From NCBI GenBank assembly GCA_001953115.1, contig LSSL01002618.1, positions 1 through 24,098 of the forward strand: a DNA stretch of 24,098 nucleotides, read 5' to 3'. The translations under genes were made by a program, and so were the position numbers. A model generated the notes under the pieces. That model was not told the DNA's origin. It saw only the letters and a program-made list of their open reading frames with translations, and made no database searches. Below, piece after piece: positions 22,632-24,098 of this stretch (its first letter is position 1; each line of letters opens with the position of its first letter). Origin of the DNA: Smittium mucronatum (lineage: Eukaryota > Kickxellomycota > Harpellomycetes > Harpellales > Legeriomycetaceae).

Positions 22632-22835
22632 ATGCCACAGATCAATGAGTCTGACTTCGAAGAGGACGAAATCTTACACTTCCGGTTCACTATTGATCAT
22701 TTGACTTCTTCTTATAAGGGTATTTCTCCCACAAGGTTTAGTCAACCTCGGAATGAGAACTATCGCAGCTCCTCATTCTTGACATTAACCAATAAATTTA
22801 ATTTTAAAAATTCATATGATAAATATATTCAATGA
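22632..22835 (+). CDS. Hypothetical 67-residue protein
   Basis: An ATG-led frame of 67 codons ending in TGA. The first 50 or so codons use mixed, gene-like codons in a locally balanced stretch, with an acidic start (NESDFEEDEILHF), a polar Ser/Arg-rich middle (about 25-50) and then an AT-rich Asn/Lys/Phe tail (NKFNFKNSYDKYIQ). No membrane segment, signal peptide or known motif is visible. It may be the first exon of a longer gene: GGGTATTT and AAGGTTTAGT inside it are weak donor candidates, but I found no convincing next exon. It ends 31 bases before the right copy of the 16-bp inverted repeat, so it may belong to that element. I do not recognise it. Confidence 0.4.
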   Translation: MPQINESDFEEDEILHFRFTIDHLTSSYKGISPTRFSQPRNENYRSSSFLTLTNKFNFKNSYDKYIQ

Positions 22836-22866
22836 ATTGGACATTAAAAGTGATGTGCAACAAAAC

Positions 22867-22882
22867 GTCCTCTTCATTAAGA
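22867..22882 (-). repeat. Right copy of a 16-bp inverted repeat
   Basis: GTCCTCTTCATTAAGA, exact reverse complement of 21,156-21,171. It is followed by ATGTCCTTGTTGTGTG, so the word GTCC recurs 16 bases on. Confidence 0.9.
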
Positions 22883-23475
22883 ATGTCCTTGTTGTGTGAT
22901 TTTTTTATAATAGCATGAGATTAAAAATACATTTATTATATTATACTTATAATACTTAACAATCTTAATAGCTATATTTATTTGTCCAATAACAGACTCT
23001 TCTTATTTTATTAATAATTATGTTGATCAGATGCTAAAATTTGATACTCATGCTTGAAGTATTATACAAAAGTCTAGGATTAAGAAATATCTAACAGAGA
23101 AACGTATATAAGATATTGATAACACGATTTTGAGGATTTGTCCTTCTTTATGTCAATATATGACACAATAAATTGAAGATATATTATATCCACGATTATA
23201 AGTGGCTTTGGATAAGGTATAACTACAAATATATTGTTTATCCCTTTACATAATACCACTATTAGCAAAAAAATTATTGGAAAAATTCCCATATATCCTT
23301 TTTTGGTTACTTATTTTAGTGTGAAATTATTTTAATTCAACTTTAGTTGAAATTTTGTCATTTTACTATCAAAAAGTATCTATCTATATAAAATAAATTA
23401 TTATTTAGTAAAAAGTTATTGGTATAGCCTCCTGCAATTTATTATTCTTTATATACTTCCGAATTAGGATTACTC
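22883..23475. other. AT-rich non-coding DNA
   Basis: No supportable gene. A 70-codon minus-strand frame at 23,292-23,080 is hydrophobic (Ile, Val, Leu) without recognisable features and probably reflects composition. Confidence 0.4.
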
Positions 23476-23725
23476 TATGAATAATCTTTTACACTGATTT
23501 TCAAATTAAATTCACCATTTTGAACCAATTTTCATTATTCTTGAATTCAAATGCTCTAGAACCAATAATTTTTCACTATTTACTAAAAAATTCTTCTTAT
23601 TCTTGAATTATAATTTACTAAATCAAATTAGGCTGTACTATTTTCTAACCAATTCTCACATTTATTGAATTATATTGCACTACATTTAATTATTTTTTAT
23701 TATTTTTTAAATTTATTGAACTGAT
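23476..23725 (+). repeat. Degenerate tandem repeat, period about 62 bp
   Basis: The word TTGAATT recurs at 23,541, 23,603 and 23,665, exactly 62 bases apart, and as TTGAAC at 23,716. Before each full copy lies a related block, CACCATTTTGAACCAATTTTC, CACTATTTACTAAAAAATTC and TACTATTTTCTAACCAATTC. Ungapped comparison of the units at 23,541 and 23,603 gives 39 matches of 62, well above what the composition alone would give. There are about three full units plus partial ones. The role is unknown. Confidence 0.55.
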
Positions 23726-24098
23726 ATTTTAATTGGTGGTGAAAAGGTGTAGACACATGTATATAAGGTGGGTCTAGCAGCATATATTTTACCCTAATTA
23801 TTGAGGTGGATTTTGAGATCTTTTTTGAATTACTTTATTTATTTTTTATTTTCTATCCAACAGAAGCCCCTCAAGATTTATTAGTGCTATTTCGAGGTTA
23901 AACTATTTTTCGTCTGATCAGAGACCCATGAAGATGGAAAACTTGTGAAAATATGCACACGAGCTGTATTGGGCAGTATGAATTTCGATCTTATGACTAG
24001 TTTCTCTCTTATATTTAAACTGAATATAACTTTGCTGATTTTTTAAAACCCCCTAATATCATTTTCTATATAAGTTTGTTAGATTTTAATTATTTTTT
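23726..24098. other. Right end of window, no gene seen
   Basis: Somewhat more balanced from about 23,740 to 23,990 (for example GAAGCCCCTCAAG, then GATCAGAGACCCATGAAGATGG) but without a recognisable or long open frame. A gene starting beyond the window could have its 5' region here. Confidence 0.3.

Larger units (their letters stand above)
21156..22882. mobile_element. Possible degenerate mobile element bounded by inverted repeats
   Basis: A 1.7-kb block with an exact 16-bp inverted repeat at its ends. Much of its interior (about 21,360-22,320) is less AT-rich than the flanks. It contains broken frames: on the plus strand 21,634-21,888, about 85 codons with one internal stop; on the minus strand 22,295-22,017, 92 codons, hydrophobic and Cys-rich at the start; and a plus-strand word HKFSTRPTHVETINYH (22,194-22,241) vaguely like the NP-x-FH-x-RTKHIEI motif near the end of Copia-type polyproteins. 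No complete transposase, reverse transcriptase or target-site duplication was found. The repeats could also be ends of two different elements. Confidence 0.3.

Noticed and set aside
1..24098. Organelle genome or apicomplexan DNA because of the high A/T
   Set aside because: The clear gene is a nuclear, spliced, fungal-type AP-1 beta chain without the low-complexity inserts common in AT-rich apicomplexans; no organellar gene is present.
1..24098. tRNA, rRNA and CRISPR arrays
   Set aside because: No B-box-like GGTTCRANNCC with a matching acceptor stem, no rRNA core words and no regularly spaced conserved repeats apart from the degenerate 62-bp tandem array.

Overview
This window looks like nuclear DNA of a very AT-rich fungus. 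Sampled non-coding lines run from about 8 to 22% G+C, while a sampled line of the main gene is about 40%. The fungal assignment rests on the one clearly recognisable gene, a beta-adaptin whose N-terminal third has the wording typical of fungal AP-1 beta chains and which lacks the C-terminal ear domain. It has short GT-AG introns (72 and 92 bases). I cannot place the organism below the level of fungus; early-diverging or obligately biotrophic AT-rich lineages are possible. No bacterial, organellar or viral gene was seen.

Layout. Positions 1 to about 14,600 are a gene desert of A/T runs and low-complexity DNA. It contains a possible exon end at the left edge, small islands of more balanced composition (about 8286-8365, 9716-9770, 12,900-13,490) and runs of C. 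From 14,619 to 16,747 (minus strand) lies the three-exon beta-adaptin gene, with a more balanced 5' flank carrying two inverted CCAAT boxes to about 17,075. Next comes AT-rich DNA and then, on the plus strand at 18,845-19,331, a two-exon gene for a 121-residue protein with two membrane segments and a segment resembling the start of a PXA domain, ending early. The region 21,156-22,882 is less AT-rich than its surroundings and is bounded by a perfect 16-bp inverted repeat. It holds broken reading frames and, near its right end, a 67-residue ORF of unknown function. The last kilobase has no recognised gene but carries a degenerate tandem repeat with a period of about 62 bp.

How the genes relate. 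AP-1 beta acts in clathrin-coated vesicle formation at the trans-Golgi and endosomes. The two-membrane-segment protein, if it really is a PXA relative, would also belong to endomembrane biology, but the two genes diverge from a roughly 2-kb intergenic region and nothing shows a functional link.

The most interesting items are four long C tracts (10-13 bases), all on the same strand in DNA where C is rare; the inverted-repeat-bounded block; the truncated PXA-like gene; the 62-bp tandem repeat; and possible orphan exons in the desert. I saw no convincing new multi-gene system.
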